NCBI RefSeq assembly: GCF_020524285.1
Contig: NZ_JAIVKX010000002.1
Span: forward strand, 248,001-312,000
Source: Alloyangia pacifica
GTDB lineage: Bacteria; Pseudomonadota; Alphaproteobacteria; Rhodobacterales; Rhodobacteraceae
Direction: 5' to 3'
DNA length: 64,000 nt
Shown here: positions 36,316 through 47,536 of the stretch, piece by piece
Position numbering within the stretch: position 1 is the first letter of the stretch
Layout: every line of letters begins with the position of its first letter
The notes under the pieces: generated by a model
Seen by the model: the letters and a program-made list of their open reading frames with translations, nothing else
Told to the model about the DNA's origin: nothing
The model's database searches: none
Program-made: the position numbers and the translations under genes

Positions 36316-36497
36316 TAGGACTGCCGGCAGGGTCGGCAGTTCACCCAGTCTCCGCCGTCCGGATGTTCCGGGCACGCTGAACCTGCTTTTGGGATCGCAG
36401 ACCTCTCCGGACATGCCGGCGATGCCTGACGGACAAGGGCGGAACTCCAGCCCCGCGAGGGTTCGGGCAAAAGGCGCCGGAGGATCTGGAGGATCCG

Positions 36498-37031
36498 ATG
36501 ACCCATCCGATGAAGATCAACGCCCCGTCGCGGGAGGCAATCCCGCTTGCCATCGACGATCTTTCGCAATTTGCCCGTGCGCTTCGGGCCGGCCTCGAGA
36601 CAGCGCCGTCGCATCAGCAGATGCTCGGGCTGATTGCAAAGGCTGCGGGCTACCGCAACTACCAGCACCTGCGCGCGCAGACCGAACCCGCTCCGCGGCC
36701 TGACCTCAGACAGGTCTCGCGCGCTCTGCGCCACTTCGACGGGCAGGGGCGCTTGCTTCGATTTCCCGGACGGACGGCGATGCAGGCGCTCTGCCTCTGG
36801 CCGCTCTGGGCGCGCATTCCACCGCGGCAGAGCTTCACCGAGCGCGAGATCAGTGCCCGGATCGACACGCTCTGCGCTTTCCGGGACGCCGCGCAGATCC
36901 GCCGGACAATGGTCGAGAACCGCATGTTGGAGCGCACTCGCGACGGTGCCGTCTACACCCGCATCGAGACCCGCCCGAGTGCGGACGCGCTGGCGCTGAT
37001 CGCGGCGCTGGGTCGGGTCTGCGGCAGGTAA
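36498..37031 (+). CDS. DUF2087 domain protein
   Basis: A 177-residue protein. The C-terminal half has the DUF2087 pattern: HFDGQGRLLRFPGRTAMQAL, ISARIDTLCAFRDAAQIRRT and MLERTRDGAVYTRIE. DUF2087 often occurs as a C-terminal part of transcription regulators and is thought to bind nucleic acid or a ligand. The N-terminal half (a helix pair LSQFARALRAGLE and MLGLIAKAAGYRNYQHLRAQ) matches the small glyoxalase-like or helical extension of such proteins. It lies between ccmH and an enoyl-CoA hydratase that usually follow each other directly. Confidence 0.75.
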   Translation: MTHPMKINAPSREAIPLAIDDLSQFARALRAGLETAPSHQQMLGLIAKAAGYRNYQHLRAQTEPAPRPDLRQVSRALRHFDGQGRLLRFPGRTAMQALCLWPLWARIPPRQSFTEREISARIDTLCAFRDAAQIRRTMVENRMLERTRDGAVYTRIETRPSADALALIAALGRVCGR

Positions 37032-37100
37032 GGGGACTTGCGCACCGGGCGCGCGCGGGGGAGAGTTCCCGCGCGCAACCGCGCCAGCCCGGAGGACCCC

Positions 37101-37877
37101 ATGCACTACGACACCATCCGCTACGAGATCGAAGACGACGTGGCGCTGATCACCCTGGCGCGGCCCGAGGTGATGAACGCGCTCTCGGCGTCGATGCGGG
37201 CCGAGCTGACCCATGCCATCCAGGCGGGCGGCAAGGAGGCGCGGGTGGTGGTGCTGACCGGCGAGGGCCGGGCCTTCTGCTCGGGGCAGGACCTCGGCGA
37301 TCGCGAGAGCGCGGCGAACATCGACCTCGAACGGGTGCTGCGCGACGAATACATGCCGATGCTGAGCGCGCTGGTGGCGTGCCCGCGACCGACCATCGCC
37401 GCGGTGAACGGCGCGGCGGCGGGGGCCGGGGCCAACCTCGCGCTGGCCGCAGACGTGGTGATCGCCGCCGAAAGCGCCTTTTTCATGCAGGCCTTCACCC
37501 GCATCGGACTGATGCCGGACGCGGGCGGGACATGGATGCTGCCGCGGCAGATGGGCATGGCCAAGGCCATGGGCGCGGCGCTCTTCGCCGACCGCATCAG
37601 CGCGGCGCAGGCCGAGCGCTGGGGGATGATCTGGGAGGCGGTGCCCGATGCCGAGTTCGAGGCGATCTGGAAGTCCCGCGCCGCGCATCTGGCGCAGGGG
37701 CCCTCCGAGGCCTATGCCCGCATCAAGCGCGCCATCCGCGGCGCCTTCGAGAAGGACTTCGACGGCCAGCTTCTGCTCGAGGCACAGCTGCAGGGCGAAT
37801 GCGGCATGACCCGGGACTTCAAGGAAGGCGTGGTCGCCTTTCACGAAAAGCGCCCGGCGAAGTTCGAGGGGCGCTGA
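37101..37877 (+). CDS. Enoyl-CoA hydratase/isomerase (PaaG-like)
   Basis: A 258-residue crotonase-fold enzyme. GRAFCSGQDLGDRES carries the oxyanion-hole region and AAVNGAAAGAGANLALAADV the second. IGLMPDAGGTWMLPRQMGMA contains an Asp in place of the usual second catalytic Glu, as in PaaG-type epoxyphenylacetyl-CoA isomerases. In Rhodobacteraceae it follows ccmH. The ATG at 37101 was chosen over an upstream frame. Its 3' end overlaps the end of the CoA-transferase gene on the opposite strand by 59 bp. Confidence 0.88.
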   Translation: MHYDTIRYEIEDDVALITLARPEVMNALSASMRAELTHAIQAGGKEARVVVLTGEGRAFCSGQDLGDRESAANIDLERVLRDEYMPMLSALVACPRPTIAAVNGAAAGAGANLALAADVVIAAESAFFMQAFTRIGLMPDAGGTWMLPRQMGMAKAMGAALFADRISAAQAERWGMIWEAVPDAEFEAIWKSRAAHLAQGPSEAYARIKRAIRGAFEKDFDGQLLLEAQLQGECGMTRDFKEGVVAFHEKRPAKFEGR

Positions 37878-39234
37878 GCGCCTCGCCCGCGTCGGTGGTC
37901 TCCTTCGCCTGCCAAGACGGCGGATCCACCCTCAGCGGCCCCGCCGGAATGTCCCACCGGGGCGGCTGGCGATCCAGCGTCACCGGAAAGCGCAAACGCC
38001 GGGCCGGTCCCCAGCCGGTTTGCTCGATCTCGGGCGCGAGATCGGCTCCGGTCTCCGCGATGGGCGCGCCGGTGACGTCCCGAACACCTCCCGAGACCAG
38101 CAGCGCGCCGGTGCGGGCCAGCGACAGCCGTGCCGAGACCACCCGCCCGTTTGCCTGCCGCTGCCGCAACGCGCGCAGCACGGTGGCGGCCATGAGGCAG
38201 CCCGTGGCGTGATCCAGTGCCTGCACCGGCAGCGGCACCGGGCGCGGGGCCGCACGGCGGCGCATGCCCTCGGCGGCAATGCCGCAGCTCATCTGCACAA
38301 GGCTGTCGAAGCCGCGCCGCCCGGCCCAGGGGCCGGTCCGGCCGAAGGCGCAAAGGCTCACGTCGATCATCCCGGGCGAGAGTTTGCGCCGGGCCTCCTC
38401 GCCATAGCCCAAGCCCTCCAGCGCGCCGGGGCGATAGCCGTGCACCAGCACGTCGGTCGTCCTGAGGAGGTCTTCGAAGGTCGCACGATCTTCGCGCCGG
38501 GTCAGGTCCAGCCCGGCACGACGTTTGCCCAGTGTGACCTCGGGCTCGACGCCCGGCTCGGACCATCCCGGCGGGTCGATGCGCAGCACCTCGGCGCCAT
38601 ATCCGGCGAGGAACCGCGTTACCACCGGCCCGGCGAGCACGCGGGTCAGGTCGAGCACGCGGAGGCCGCTCATGGAAACCGGGGCCGACGAGGCACCGGT
38701 CTCCTGCCAGGCGATCAGCGGCTCGGCGGCCACCGCCTTGCCCTGCGGATGCGTCGCCCATTCGTCCAAGCTGTGCATGGCCGCCGCAGCACCGCCCGCC
38801 GCCACCACGGCGGCCTCTAGCGCGGCCTTGTCCCATGTGGCGACGGCCTCGGTGACGTGACCTCGCTCGGCGCGGCAGCCAAGCACCGACAGCGCCGCGG
38901 CGCGGTGGTGCGGGGCATTGGTGTGCAGCCGGATCCAGCCGTCCGCCGCCGCGTAGTCCCCGGCGATCGGGTCCCAGGCCGAGGGCAGTTCCCAGCCGAT
39001 CGGGCGCAGCGTCATGTCGAACCACAGCGAGGCGAGACGCCGGTCGATCACCGCATGTCGCGCGCCGCGCAGCGCCGCCATCTCTCGCGCCGCGGCCTTC
39101 AGCGAGGCCGTGGCGAGCTCCGAGACCCGAAAGCAAGAGGGCAACTCGGCCTCCCCGGTTTCCATCACCTCGGCTCCGGGTGCGAGATCGCTGCCGAGCG
39201 CCTCGGAAATCAGAAGATCGAAGGGGGATGTCAT
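37819..39234 (-). CDS. CaiB/BaiF-family CoA-transferase
   Basis: A 471-residue class III CoA-transferase. The first 160 residues hold a lobe with no clear motif and the main body follows from LRVLDLTRVLAGPVVTRFLA, with GYGAEVLRIDPPGWSE, a DLLRTTDVLVHGYRPGALEG segment and SLCAFGRTGPWAGRRGFDSL. The catalytic Asp position could not be fixed by eye. Such enzymes move CoA between organic acids. The start at 39234 has a GGAGG site inside the ATGGAGGCC of an earlier start. It is divergent from the HTH-citrate synthase fusion, suggesting shared control. Confidence 0.85.
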   Translation of the reverse strand: MTSPFDLLISEALGSDLAPGAEVMETGEAELPSCFRVSELATASLKAAAREMAALRGARHAVIDRRLASLWFDMTLRPIGWELPSAWDPIAGDYAAADGWIRLHTNAPHHRAAALSVLGCRAERGHVTEAVATWDKAALEAAVVAAGGAAAAMHSLDEWATHPQGKAVAAEPLIAWQETGASSAPVSMSGLRVLDLTRVLAGPVVTRFLAGYGAEVLRIDPPGWSEPGVEPEVTLGKRRAGLDLTRREDRATFEDLLRTTDVLVHGYRPGALEGLGYGEEARRKLSPGMIDVSLCAFGRTGPWAGRRGFDSLVQMSCGIAAEGMRRRAAPRPVPLPVQALDHATGCLMAATVLRALRQRQANGRVVSARLSLARTGALLVSGGVRDVTGAPIAETGADLAPEIEQTGWGPARRLRFPVTLDRQPPRWDIPAGPLRVDPPSWQAKETTDAGEALSAPRTSPGAFRERRPRLP

Positions 39235-39274
39235 GACGGCCTCCATGCTTGCCTGCCGCCATGAAACGCGCCGA

Positions 39275-39308
39275 TTGACCGGCTGTAAATCTTGATCAAT
39301 ATAATCAA
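39275..39308 (+). promoter_or_regulatory. Promoter and operator of the HTH-citrate synthase gene
   Basis: TTGACC (39275-39280) and a perfect TATAAT (39300-39305; spacer 19 bp). An inverted repeat TTGAT-N7-ATCAA (39292-39308) overlaps the -10 box. The ATG at 39310 is 5 bp after the -10 box, so the mRNA is predicted to be leaderless. Confidence 0.65.
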
Positions 39309-39309
39309 T

Positions 39310-40446
39310 ATGAACTCTCTGGATTGGATCGACGCCGCTGCCGCCTGCACCTTGCTCGGGGTGAAGCCCCAGACCCTCTACGCCTACGTCAGCCGCGGGC
39401 AATTGCGGGCCGAGGCGGATGCGCAGGACGCGCGGCGCAGCCTCTATTTCCGCCCAGATGTCGAGACGTTGCTGCGCCAGAACCGCCGCCCGCGCGCCCG
39501 CGGCGAGGTGGCCGAGCAGGCGATCCGTTGGGGCGATCCGGTGCTGGTGACGGCCATTTCCGAGGTGCGGGACGGGATGCTCTGGCTGCGCGGGCGCTCG
39601 GTCGAGGACTGCGCCGAGACGATGACACCCGAGCAGATGGCGGCGCATCTCTGCGGGCTGAGCAGAGTGGATCTGCCGGACGTGGAGACAAGCGTCACGG
39701 GCAGCACGCCCGTCGCACGGGCCATGCAGGCGCTGGCGGGCGCGGTGGAGGGGGCGGCGCCACTGACCGCGCTCTCCGAGCCTGAGATTGCCTGCGAGGC
39801 GGGCAGGCTGATCTCTCTCGTGGCCAATGCGCTGCTTGGCGGCAGCCAAGGCGGTTCGTTGCAGCAGCGTTTCGCCGGGGCCTGGGCGCTTGATGGTTCC
39901 GGCGAAGACGACCTGCGCCGCGCGCTTGTGCTGCTCAGCGATCACGAATTGAACCCCTCGACCTTTGCCGTGCGGATCGCCGCCTCGACCGGGGCCAGCC
40001 TTCCCGCGGCGCTGCTTTGCGGCCTGTCGACGCTGAGCGGGGCGCGGCATGGCGGCGCCTCGGCTCTGGCGCGCAGCGCGCTGGAAGCGGCGATGCGGTG
40101 GGATATGGAGGCCTTCCTGAACGCGCAGGCGGGGCACTCCGCCTATGGCTTCGGCTATGGCCATCCGCTCTATCCGGACGGCGATCCCCGGGCGCGGCTC
40201 ATGCTGGCGCGCCTGGACCCGGAGCACCCGGCCCGCCGCGCTGAGCGCCAACTCTCCGAGCGGCTGGCATTGGCGCCGAACGTCGACACCGGGCTGGCGG
40301 CGCTTGGTCTGGCGCATGGCCTGCCAGCGGACGCAGGCTTCGCGATCTTTGCCGCGGGGCGGCTCGCCGGCTGGATCGCCCATGCGCTCGAACAGGCGCG
40401 CAGCGGTGCGTTGATCCGGCCGCGGGCGCGCTACGTTCCGGGCTGA
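39310..40446 (+). CDS. DNA-binding HTH domain fused to a citrate synthase domain
   Basis: A 378-residue protein. Residues 1-60 form a MerR/excisionase-type HTH (LDWIDAAAACTLLGVKPQTL, then YAYVSRGQLRAE). Residues about 80-378 are citrate synthase-like: HELNPSTFAVRIAASTGA, LSGARHGGASALA, YGFGYGHPLYPDGDPRARLM and NVDTGLAALG. The histidines near 212, 247 and 285 and the Asp near 326 line up with the substrate- and catalysis-related residues of gltA, so activity is plausible. It may sense CoA esters or oxaloacetate and regulate itself and the divergent CoA-transferase. Confidence 0.9.
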   Translation: MNSLDWIDAAAACTLLGVKPQTLYAYVSRGQLRAEADAQDARRSLYFRPDVETLLRQNRRPRARGEVAEQAIRWGDPVLVTAISEVRDGMLWLRGRSVEDCAETMTPEQMAAHLCGLSRVDLPDVETSVTGSTPVARAMQALAGAVEGAAPLTALSEPEIACEAGRLISLVANALLGGSQGGSLQQRFAGAWALDGSGEDDLRRALVLLSDHELNPSTFAVRIAASTGASLPAALLCGLSTLSGARHGGASALARSALEAAMRWDMEAFLNAQAGHSAYGFGYGHPLYPDGDPRARLMLARLDPEHPARRAERQLSERLALAPNVDTGLAALGLAHGLPADAGFAIFAAGRLAGWIAHALEQARSGALIRPRARYVPG

Positions 40447-40466
40447 CAAAGCCTTGCCGCAAAAGC

Positions 40467-40494
40467 AAAAGGCCCCGCAAAAGCGGGGCCTTTC
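40467..40494. terminator. Bidirectional terminator between two citrate synthase genes
   Basis: GGCCCCGC pairs with GCGGGGCC (40471-40478 with 40483-40490), with an AAAA loop and A/T runs on both sides (extra A-T pairs extend the stem). It serves both convergent genes. Confidence 0.9.
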
Positions 40495-40512
40495 GTATCT
40501 CTGAAAGCAGGA

Positions 40513-41808
<1,296 letters not shown>

Positions 41809-41915
41809 GCTTGCTTGTCCCTTCATCTGGAATGGGCCAGGCGCGTCGGGCGCGCCCGGTCAGTATCTGTCACACATGGCCCGGGGCGGGGTCGGGCTGG
41901 CTGAAAATCAGCCCG

Positions 41916-43346
41916 TCACGCCGCCTCGGAAGCCGCTGCCTGTTCGAGCCGGAGGAGGCTTTCCTCGCGGCCGAGCACCAGCATCATGTCGAACACGCTC
42001 GGGGTCACGGATCGGCCCGCGAGAGCCGCACGAAGCGGCCCGGCCAGCTTGCCGAATTTGGTGTTCTGCTCGTCGGCGAAACGCGCCGTTACCCCCTCGA
42101 GTTCTTCACGCGACCAGCTAGCACTTTGCAACTGCGGCGTCAACGAGGCCAGTATACCACGGGATACAGGATCGAGGTTTTTCGCTGCCTTCTCGTCCGG
42201 CACGACGGGGGTATCGGTCAGGATGAAATGCGCTTTTTCAAGGAGTTCCGGGAAAGTCTTGGCGCGATCTTTCAGGCAGTACATACCCTGCGTCATCCCG
42301 GCTTTTTGAGCCTCGGTCAGTGCCGGAAGCCTCGCCGCGTCAAGATATGCCTCGATTTCATGCAGCAGTGCGGCATCGTCCCCGGCCGCGATGTGCTGGC
42401 CGCAGATGTTTTCGAGTTTCTTGAAGTCGAGCCGCGCCGGCGACTTTCCGATTCCCGACAGGTCGAACCATTCCTTTGCCTGCGCATCGGTGAAGAACTC
42501 GTCATCGCCGTGGCTCCAGCCGAGCCGCGCCAGGTAGTTGCGCATGCCCGCGGACGGGTAGCCGAGCTTCTGGTATTCATCGACGCCGAGCGCGCCATGG
42601 CGCTTGCTGAGCTTCTTGCCGTCCGGCCCGTGGATTAGCGGAATGTGCGCGTAGACCGGCAGCGGCCAGCCCATGGCGGTGTAGATGCCCATCTGCCGTG
42701 CGGCGTTGTTGAGGTGGTCGTCGCCGCGGATCACATGGGTGACGCCCATGTCGCGGTCGTCGACCACCACCGCCAGCATGTAGACCGGCGTGCCGTCCGA
42801 GCGCAGCAGGATCATGTCGTCGAGCTGGTCGTTGCGGATCCGCACCGTGCCCTGCACCTCGTCTTCGATCACCGTCTCGCCCGCTTCGGGCGTGCGCAGG
42901 CGGATGACGTAGGGCGCGTCGGGGTGGCTGGCCGGATCGGCGTCGCGCCAGGGGCTGCGGAATAGCGTCGAGGTGCCGGCCTCGCGGGCCTTTTCGCGGA
43001 AGGCCTCGATTTCCTCCTGGGTCGAGAAGCACTTGTAGGCAGCGCCCTTGGCGAGCAGCTCGCGGGCGACCTCGGCATGGCGGGGCGCGCGCTCGAACTG
43101 GCTGATCACCTCGCCGTCATGGTCGAGCCCGAGCCAGTCGAGCCCCTTGAGGATCGCGGCGGTCGCCTCGGGGGTCGAGCGCGCGCGGTCGGTGTCCTCG
43201 ATGCGCAGCAGGAACTTGCCGCCGCGGCCGCGGGCGTAGAGCCAGTTGAACAGCGCGGTGCGGGCGCCGCCAATGTGAAGATAGCCGGTGGGAGAAGGAG
43301 CGAAACGGGTAACGACTGCCTGGGTGCTCGGGGAGGGGCTCGTCAT
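41916..43346 (-). CDS. gltX: Glutamate--tRNA ligase
   Basis: A 476-residue class I aminoacyl-tRNA synthetase. HIGH-type [19 protein letters not shown] and KLSKRHG (in [14 protein letters not shown]) are both present. The C-terminus is the alphaproteobacterial anticodon-binding form. The ATG at 43346 was chosen; a much longer upstream frame is overlapped by comEC and rejected. It is divergent from comEC (78 bp apart). Confidence 0.97.
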   Translation of the reverse strand: MTSPSPSTQAVVTRFAPSPTGYLHIGGARTALFNWLYARGRGGKFLLRIEDTDRARSTPEATAAILKGLDWLGLDHDGEVISQFERAPRHAEVARELLAKGAAYKCFSTQEEIEAFREKAREAGTSTLFRSPWRDADPASHPDAPYVIRLRTPEAGETVIEDEVQGTVRIRNDQLDDMILLRSDGTPVYMLAVVVDDRDMGVTHVIRGDDHLNNAARQMGIYTAMGWPLPVYAHIPLIHGPDGKKLSKRHGALGVDEYQKLGYPSAGMRNYLARLGWSHGDDEFFTDAQAKEWFDLSGIGKSPARLDFKKLENICGQHIAAGDDAALLHEIEAYLDAARLPALTEAQKAGMTQGMYCLKDRAKTFPELLEKAHFILTDTPVVPDEKAAKNLDPVSRGILASLTPQLQSASWSREELEGVTARFADEQNTKFGKLAGPLRAALAGRSVTPSVFDMMLVLGREESLLRLEQAAASEAA

Positions 43347-43424
43347 GGGTCTTAACCTCGCGGTAACCGTGGTGGGCCTAGGGTTTTGCAGGTTCCTTAA
43401 CCAGCGTGGGGGGCGGGGGCAAGC

Positions 43425-45506
43425 ATGGGCCGATGGCTGACCTTGCTGCGCGCGGCTCCGGCGGTTGCCATGCGGCGCGGTCGCGCGGCGCTCGCGGCGC
43501 AGCGCGGTCATCTCTTTGTTTGGGCACCGGTCTGCCTTGGCGCCGGGATCGGGGTCTATTTCTCCCTGCCGGTCGAGCCGCCGGAGGCGGCGCTGCTTGC
43601 GGCGGGGGTCTGCGGCTGTCTGCTGTTGGTGGGCGCGCGGCTTTGGTCCGGCGGGTGGTCTGCGCCGGGGATCGGCCTGGGGCTGCTGCTGCTCGGGCTG
43701 GCGCTGGCCGGGGCGCGCGCGCATCACGTCGCAGCGCCGCAGCTGGGGTTTCGCCACTACGGGCCGATCGAGGGGCGGGTGATCGCCATGGACCGCTCGG
43801 CCTCGGATGTGCCGCGGCTGACGCTGGACCATGTGCGCCTACTGCGCCTGGCGCCCGAGCGGACGCCGCAGCGCGTCCGCGTTGCGTTGCATGGCGCGCC
43901 GGAGCTGCAGGCGCGGACGCTTGACCTGTCCGTCGGGCAGACCGTGGCGCTGACCGGCCACCTGATGGCACCGGGCGGACCGGTGGAGCCCGGAGGGTTC
44001 GACTTCCGGCGCAACGCCTGGTTCGCGCGGATTGGCGCGGTGGGGTACAGCCGCACCCCGGTGGTGCTGGTGGCACCTGCGCAGGGCGGGCAATGGCTGG
44101 TCCGGGCAAGGATGGCGCTCTCGGCGCGGGTTCAGGCCAAGCTGCCGGGCGAGATCGGGGCCTTTGCCGCGGCGCTGATGACCGGGGATCGCAGCGCGAT
44201 GGGGCAGGACACGCGCGATGCCCTGCGCCACACCAACCTCGCGCATCTGCTGGCCATCTCCGGCCTGCACATGGGGCTGCTGAGCGGCTTCGTCTTCGGC
44301 GCGGCGCGTCTGTTGCTGCTGCTTGCGCCGCGCAGCCGCCATCACTGGCCCGGCAAGAAGATCGCGGCCATTGTCGCGCTGCTGGCGGCGGCGGGATACC
44401 TGGCGCTTTCGGGCGGCAATGTCGCAACGCAGCGCGCCTTCATCATGGTGGCGGTGATGCTCGGGGCGGTTCTGGCGGACTTGCGTGCGCTCTCCCTGCG
44501 CGCGGTGGCGCTGGCGGCGCTGCTGCTCCTGGTCCTCCGCCCCGAGGCGCTGCTTGGCCCGGGGTTCCAGATGTCCTTTGCCGCAACCACGGCGCTGGTC
44601 TGCGTGTTCGGCGCGCTCCGCGCGCAGACCCCGCTGCCAAGATGGGCGCGGCCCGCATTGGCCCTGCTGCTGTCCTCGGCCGTCGCCTCGGCGGCCACGG
44701 CACCCTTCTCCATGGCGCATTTCAACATGGTGTCGCGCTACGGGCTGCTGGCGAACCTGCTGGCGGTGCCGGCCATGGGACTGCTGGCGGTGCCGATGGC
44801 GGTGCTGGCGGCGCTGCTGATGCCGCTCGGCCTCGACGGTCTGGCACTGCAGGGCATGGCGCTGGGGCTGCGCTGGATCCTGGCGGTCGCGCAGGAGGTG
44901 GCGAGCTGGGACGCTGCGCTCGGCCATGTGGTCGCGCCGACCGGTGCGGTCCTTCCCCTGATCGCCCTGGGCGGGCTCTTTGTGATGCTCTGGCAGGGGC
45001 TTGGACGCTGGGCGGGGCTGATACCATTGGCGCTTGGGGTGTTCCTCTGGAGCAAGACGGAGCGCCCGTCGATCCTGATTTCCCAGAGTGGTGCGCTCGT
45101 CGGGGTCATGACGGAAAGGGGCCGCGCCCTGTCACGGGAGGTCGGCGAGGGGTTCACCGCGAAACTCTGGCTCGAGAACGACGGCCAGCCCGCCGACCAG
45201 GCCGCTGCGGCGGCCCTCTGGCCCGGAGCTGTTAGTCGTCTCCGTCGCGCGCAAGTCGCGCAGACCGAGGTGCTGCACGTTTCGGGCACAAGGGCCGCGG
45301 CCACGATCTCGGGCTGCGACGGGGCGGCACTGCTCGTGTCCAACGTGCCCCTGCCGGCGCCGCCGGGCTGCGAGGTCTTCGACCCGGACCGATTGAAAAC
45401 AACAGGGGCCGTCGCCTTTCAGCGCGGCCCCGGCGGCTTGCAGATGCAGGTCTCGCGGCGCAGTCCCCCGCGTTTGTGGGAGGGCGGCGCGTCTTGGGGT
45501 CAGTAG
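43425..45506 (+). CDS. comEC: ComEC/Rec2-family DNA-uptake membrane protein
   Basis: A 693-residue protein with about ten helices. The competence domain is seen in [20 protein letters not shown]. An N-terminal OB-like region ([20 protein letters not shown]) precedes it. The C-terminal part (from about 545) is a short domain without the metal ligands of a full metallo-beta-lactamase. In transformable bacteria this protein brings single-stranded DNA across the inner membrane. Its 3' end overlaps the lexA stop on the other strand by 7 bp. The gene pair lexA/comEC is common in this group. Confidence 0.93.
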   Translation: MGRWLTLLRAAPAVAMRRGRAALAAQRGHLFVWAPVCLGAGIGVYFSLPVEPPEAALLAAGVCGCLLLVGARLWSGGWSAPGIGLGLLLLGLALAGARAHHVAAPQLGFRHYGPIEGRVIAMDRSASDVPRLTLDHVRLLRLAPERTPQRVRVALHGAPELQARTLDLSVGQTVALTGHLMAPGGPVEPGGFDFRRNAWFARIGAVGYSRTPVVLVAPAQGGQWLVRARMALSARVQAKLPGEIGAFAAALMTGDRSAMGQDTRDALRHTNLAHLLAISGLHMGLLSGFVFGAARLLLLLAPRSRHHWPGKKIAAIVALLAAAGYLALSGGNVATQRAFIMVAVMLGAVLADLRALSLRAVALAALLLLVLRPEALLGPGFQMSFAATTALVCVFGALRAQTPLPRWARPALALLLSSAVASAATAPFSMAHFNMVSRYGLLANLLAVPAMGLLAVPMAVLAALLMPLGLDGLALQGMALGLRWILAVAQEVASWDAALGHVVAPTGAVLPLIALGGLFVMLWQGLGRWAGLIPLALGVFLWSKTERPSILISQSGALVGVMTERGRALSREVGEGFTAKLWLENDGQPADQAAAAALWPGAVSRLRRAQVAQTEVLHVSGTRAAATISGCDGAALLVSNVPLPAPPGCEVFDPDRLKTTGAVAFQRGPGGLQMQVSRRSPPRLWEGGASWGQ

Positions 45507-46195
45507 GAGCGGATCAGCCCGACGAGGCGGCCCTGCACCGAGACCGACCCCGAGGGCAGCACGCGGGCTTCATAGGCGGGATTGGCCGCTTCGAGCACGA
45601 TGCTGCTGCCCTTGCGGCGGAAGCGCTTGAGGGTGGATTCATAGCCTTCGACCTGAGCGACGACGATCTGTCCGTTCTCGGCCGAGCTGGTTTCGCGGAT
45701 GATCACCACGTCGCCGTCGTTGATCCCGGCCTCGATCATCGAGTCGCCCTTCACCTCGAGCGCGTAATGGCGGCCATTGCTGGCGAGCATCGCCGAGGGG
45801 ACGGCGACATTCGGCGGAATGTCGGAGATCGACTCGATGGGGACACCGGCGGCGATCCGGCCCATCAGCGGCAGTTCCATCGCCCCGACCAATTCGAGCG
45901 GATCCTTGGCCGGCGCCTTCGGCGCGGCGCGATCACCGTCGATCACCTGCGGCACGAAGCCGGTCGGGCGCCCCGCGAGGCTGTCGGGCAGCTTGACGAT
46001 TTCGATGGCGCGGGCGCGGTGGGCAAGGCGGCGGATGAAGCCACGTTCCTCGAGCGCGGTGATCAGCCGGTGGATGCCGGATTTGGAGCGCAGGTCCAGC
46101 GCATCCTTCATCTCGTCAAAACTGGGCGGAACGCCGTCGCGCGCTAGGCGCTTGTTGATGAAATCCAGCAGATCGAGCTGTTTCTTGGTCAGCAT
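45500..46195 (-). CDS. lexA: LexA repressor
   Basis: A 231-residue SOS repressor. The N-terminal winged HTH is seen in [20 protein letters not shown] and [20 protein letters not shown]. The cleavage site Ala-Gly lies in RIAAGVP (about residue 115); the catalytic Ser is in KGDSMIEAG (about 152) and the Lys in STLKRF (about 189). It represses DNA-damage genes until RecA-stimulated self-cleavage. Two GTTC elements with the alphaproteobacterial 7-bp spacing lie 43 bp upstream, so it represses itself. Confidence 0.97.
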   Translation of the reverse strand: MLTKKQLDLLDFINKRLARDGVPPSFDEMKDALDLRSKSGIHRLITALEERGFIRRLAHRARAIEIVKLPDSLAGRPTGFVPQVIDGDRAAPKAPAKDPLELVGAMELPLMGRIAAGVPIESISDIPPNVAVPSAMLASNGRHYALEVKGDSMIEAGINDGDVVIIRETSSAENGQIVVAQVEGYESTLKRFRRKGSSIVLEAANPAYEARVLPSGSVSVQGRLVGLIRSY

Positions 46196-46237
46196 GCGCC
46201 TTGTCCCGGGTCTTTGCCTGAAGAGATGTTCGACTAT

Positions 46238-46252
46238 GTTCTAGCCATGTTC
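46238..46252 (-). promoter_or_regulatory. LexA (SOS) box before lexA
   Basis: On the plus strand GTTC-N7-GTTC (GAACATGGCTAGAAC on the minus strand), the alphaproteobacterial LexA site. A third GTTC lies at 46228-46231, one base out of phase. Confidence 0.8.
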
Positions 46253-46339
46253 CCGTTTTGTGTCAATCCCCGCAATCGTTAAAGCAAGGTTAAAGACGGG
46301 TTAATTCTTGTGGCTATGCAAGCGGTTCAAAAGGGAAAC

Positions 46340-46366
46340 CTTGCGTTTCGGGTGAACCCGAAACGC
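46340..46366 (-). terminator. Terminator after moeA
   Basis: A perfect 11-bp stem (46343-46353 with 46356-46366) with a 2-nt loop; a TTTCCC/TTTT stretch lies a little further on. Confidence 0.65.
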
Positions 46367-46369
46367 GGC

Positions 46370-47536
46370 TCAGAGGCGGATCACCTCGATCTCGTCCCCG
46401 GCGGCGCGCGCGCCATCGTGCGGCGGGCGCACCGCAAGCGCATTGGCGGCGCCCAGCACGCTCAGCAGGGCGCTGTCCTGGCGGTCGAACACCGCGACCC
46501 CCTCGGGGGTGATCTTCGCGCGCATGTAGTGCTCGCGCGGACCGTTCTCGCCGATGGGCGCCGCGAGGCGCAGCGTCTCGCGCGCGGCGGGCGCTGCACC
46601 GAGGCCGAGCATGGCGCGGATCACCGGCGCCAGGAAGACATGGCCGCAGACCATGGCAGAGACCGGGTTGCCCGGCAGGCCGACCATCATCGCCTCACCA
46701 AAACGTCCTGACATCAAGGGCTTGCCCGGGCGCATCGCCACCTTGTGGAAGGCGCGTTCGAGCCCCATGCCCTCGGCCACGCGGGCGACAAGATCATGAT
46801 CGCCCACCGAGGCGCCGCCGATGGTCACCACGAGGTCGGCATCGCCGACCATGCCGAAGATCGTGCGGAGCGAGGCCTCGCTGTCGCGGGCGATGGGCAG
46901 CAGGCGGGGTTCGGCGCCGAGCAGCTGCATCAGCACGTAAAGACCGAAGGTGTTCGAGGCGATGATCTGGTCGGGGCCGGGATCTTCGCCGGGCATCACC
47001 AGCTCGTCGCCGGTGGAGATCAGCGCGACTTTCGGGCGGCGCGTCACGGGCACGCTGGCAATGTTCATCGCGGCCAGCAGGGCAATCTCCTGCGGTCCGA
47101 GCAGGCGCGGCGCCTCGACCGTGAGGCCGGCGCGAAAGTCATTGCCGTAGGGGCGGATATTGTCGCCTGCGCCAAGCCGGTCGGTGATGGTGATCCGGTC
47201 GCCATCGCGGGTGACATCTTCTTGGATTACAACGGTTTTCACGCCATCCGGCACCGGCGCGCCGGTGAAAATCCGGACCGCTTCGCCGGCACCGACCCGG
47301 CCCTGGAAGGCGCGGCCCGCGGCGGCTTCGCCGATCACAGAGAAACTCATGCCGGGCGCGGCGGAGGCCACGCCATAGCCGTCCATCGCCGAGGCGGCAA
47401 AGGGCGGCTGGTCGCGGCGCGCGGCGACGGGGCGGGCGAGCACCCGGCCTCCGGCTTCGCGCAGCGGCACCTCCTCGACATCCAGCGGACGTGCAAGAGC
47501 GAAGAGGTGGTCCAGCGCTTCCGAGACGGGGATCAT
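46370..47536 (-). CDS. moeA: Molybdopterin molybdenumtransferase
   Basis: A 388-residue Moe[30 protein letters not shown] and STGDELV, with [11 protein letters not shown] and [11 protein letters not shown], are the domain marks. It inserts molybdate into adenylated molybdopterin. The ATG at 47536 overlaps the moaC stop. The unit moaC-moeA follows trpC, as in other Rhodobacteraceae. Confidence 0.96.
   Translation of the reverse strand: MIPVSEALDHLFALARPLDVEEVPLREAGGRVLARPVAARRDQPPFAASAMDGYGVASAAPGMSFSVIGEAAAGRAFQGRVGAGEAVRIFTGAPVPDGVKTVVIQEDVTRDGDRITITDRLGAGDNIRPYGNDFRAGLTVEAPRLLGPQEIALLAAMNIASVPVTRRPKVALISTGDELVMPGEDPGPDQIIASNTFGLYVLMQLLGAEPRLLPIARDSEASLRTIFGMVGDADLVVTIGGASVGDHDLVARVAEGMGLERAFHKVAMRPGKPLMSGRFGEAMMVGLPGNPVSAMVCGHVFLAPVIRAMLGLGAAPAARETLRLAAPIGENGPREHYMRAKITPEGVAVFDRQDSALLSVLGAANALAVRPPHDGARAAGDEIEVIRL

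Noticed and set aside
37819-40449. An 876-residue frame that would join the CoA-transferase to upstream text
   Set aside because: The upstream part is antisense to the HTH-citrate synthase gene; the true start is at 39234.
41930-43832. A longer 638-residue form of gltX
   Set aside because: The extra N-terminal text is antisense to comEC; the start at 43346 gives a normal synthetase.
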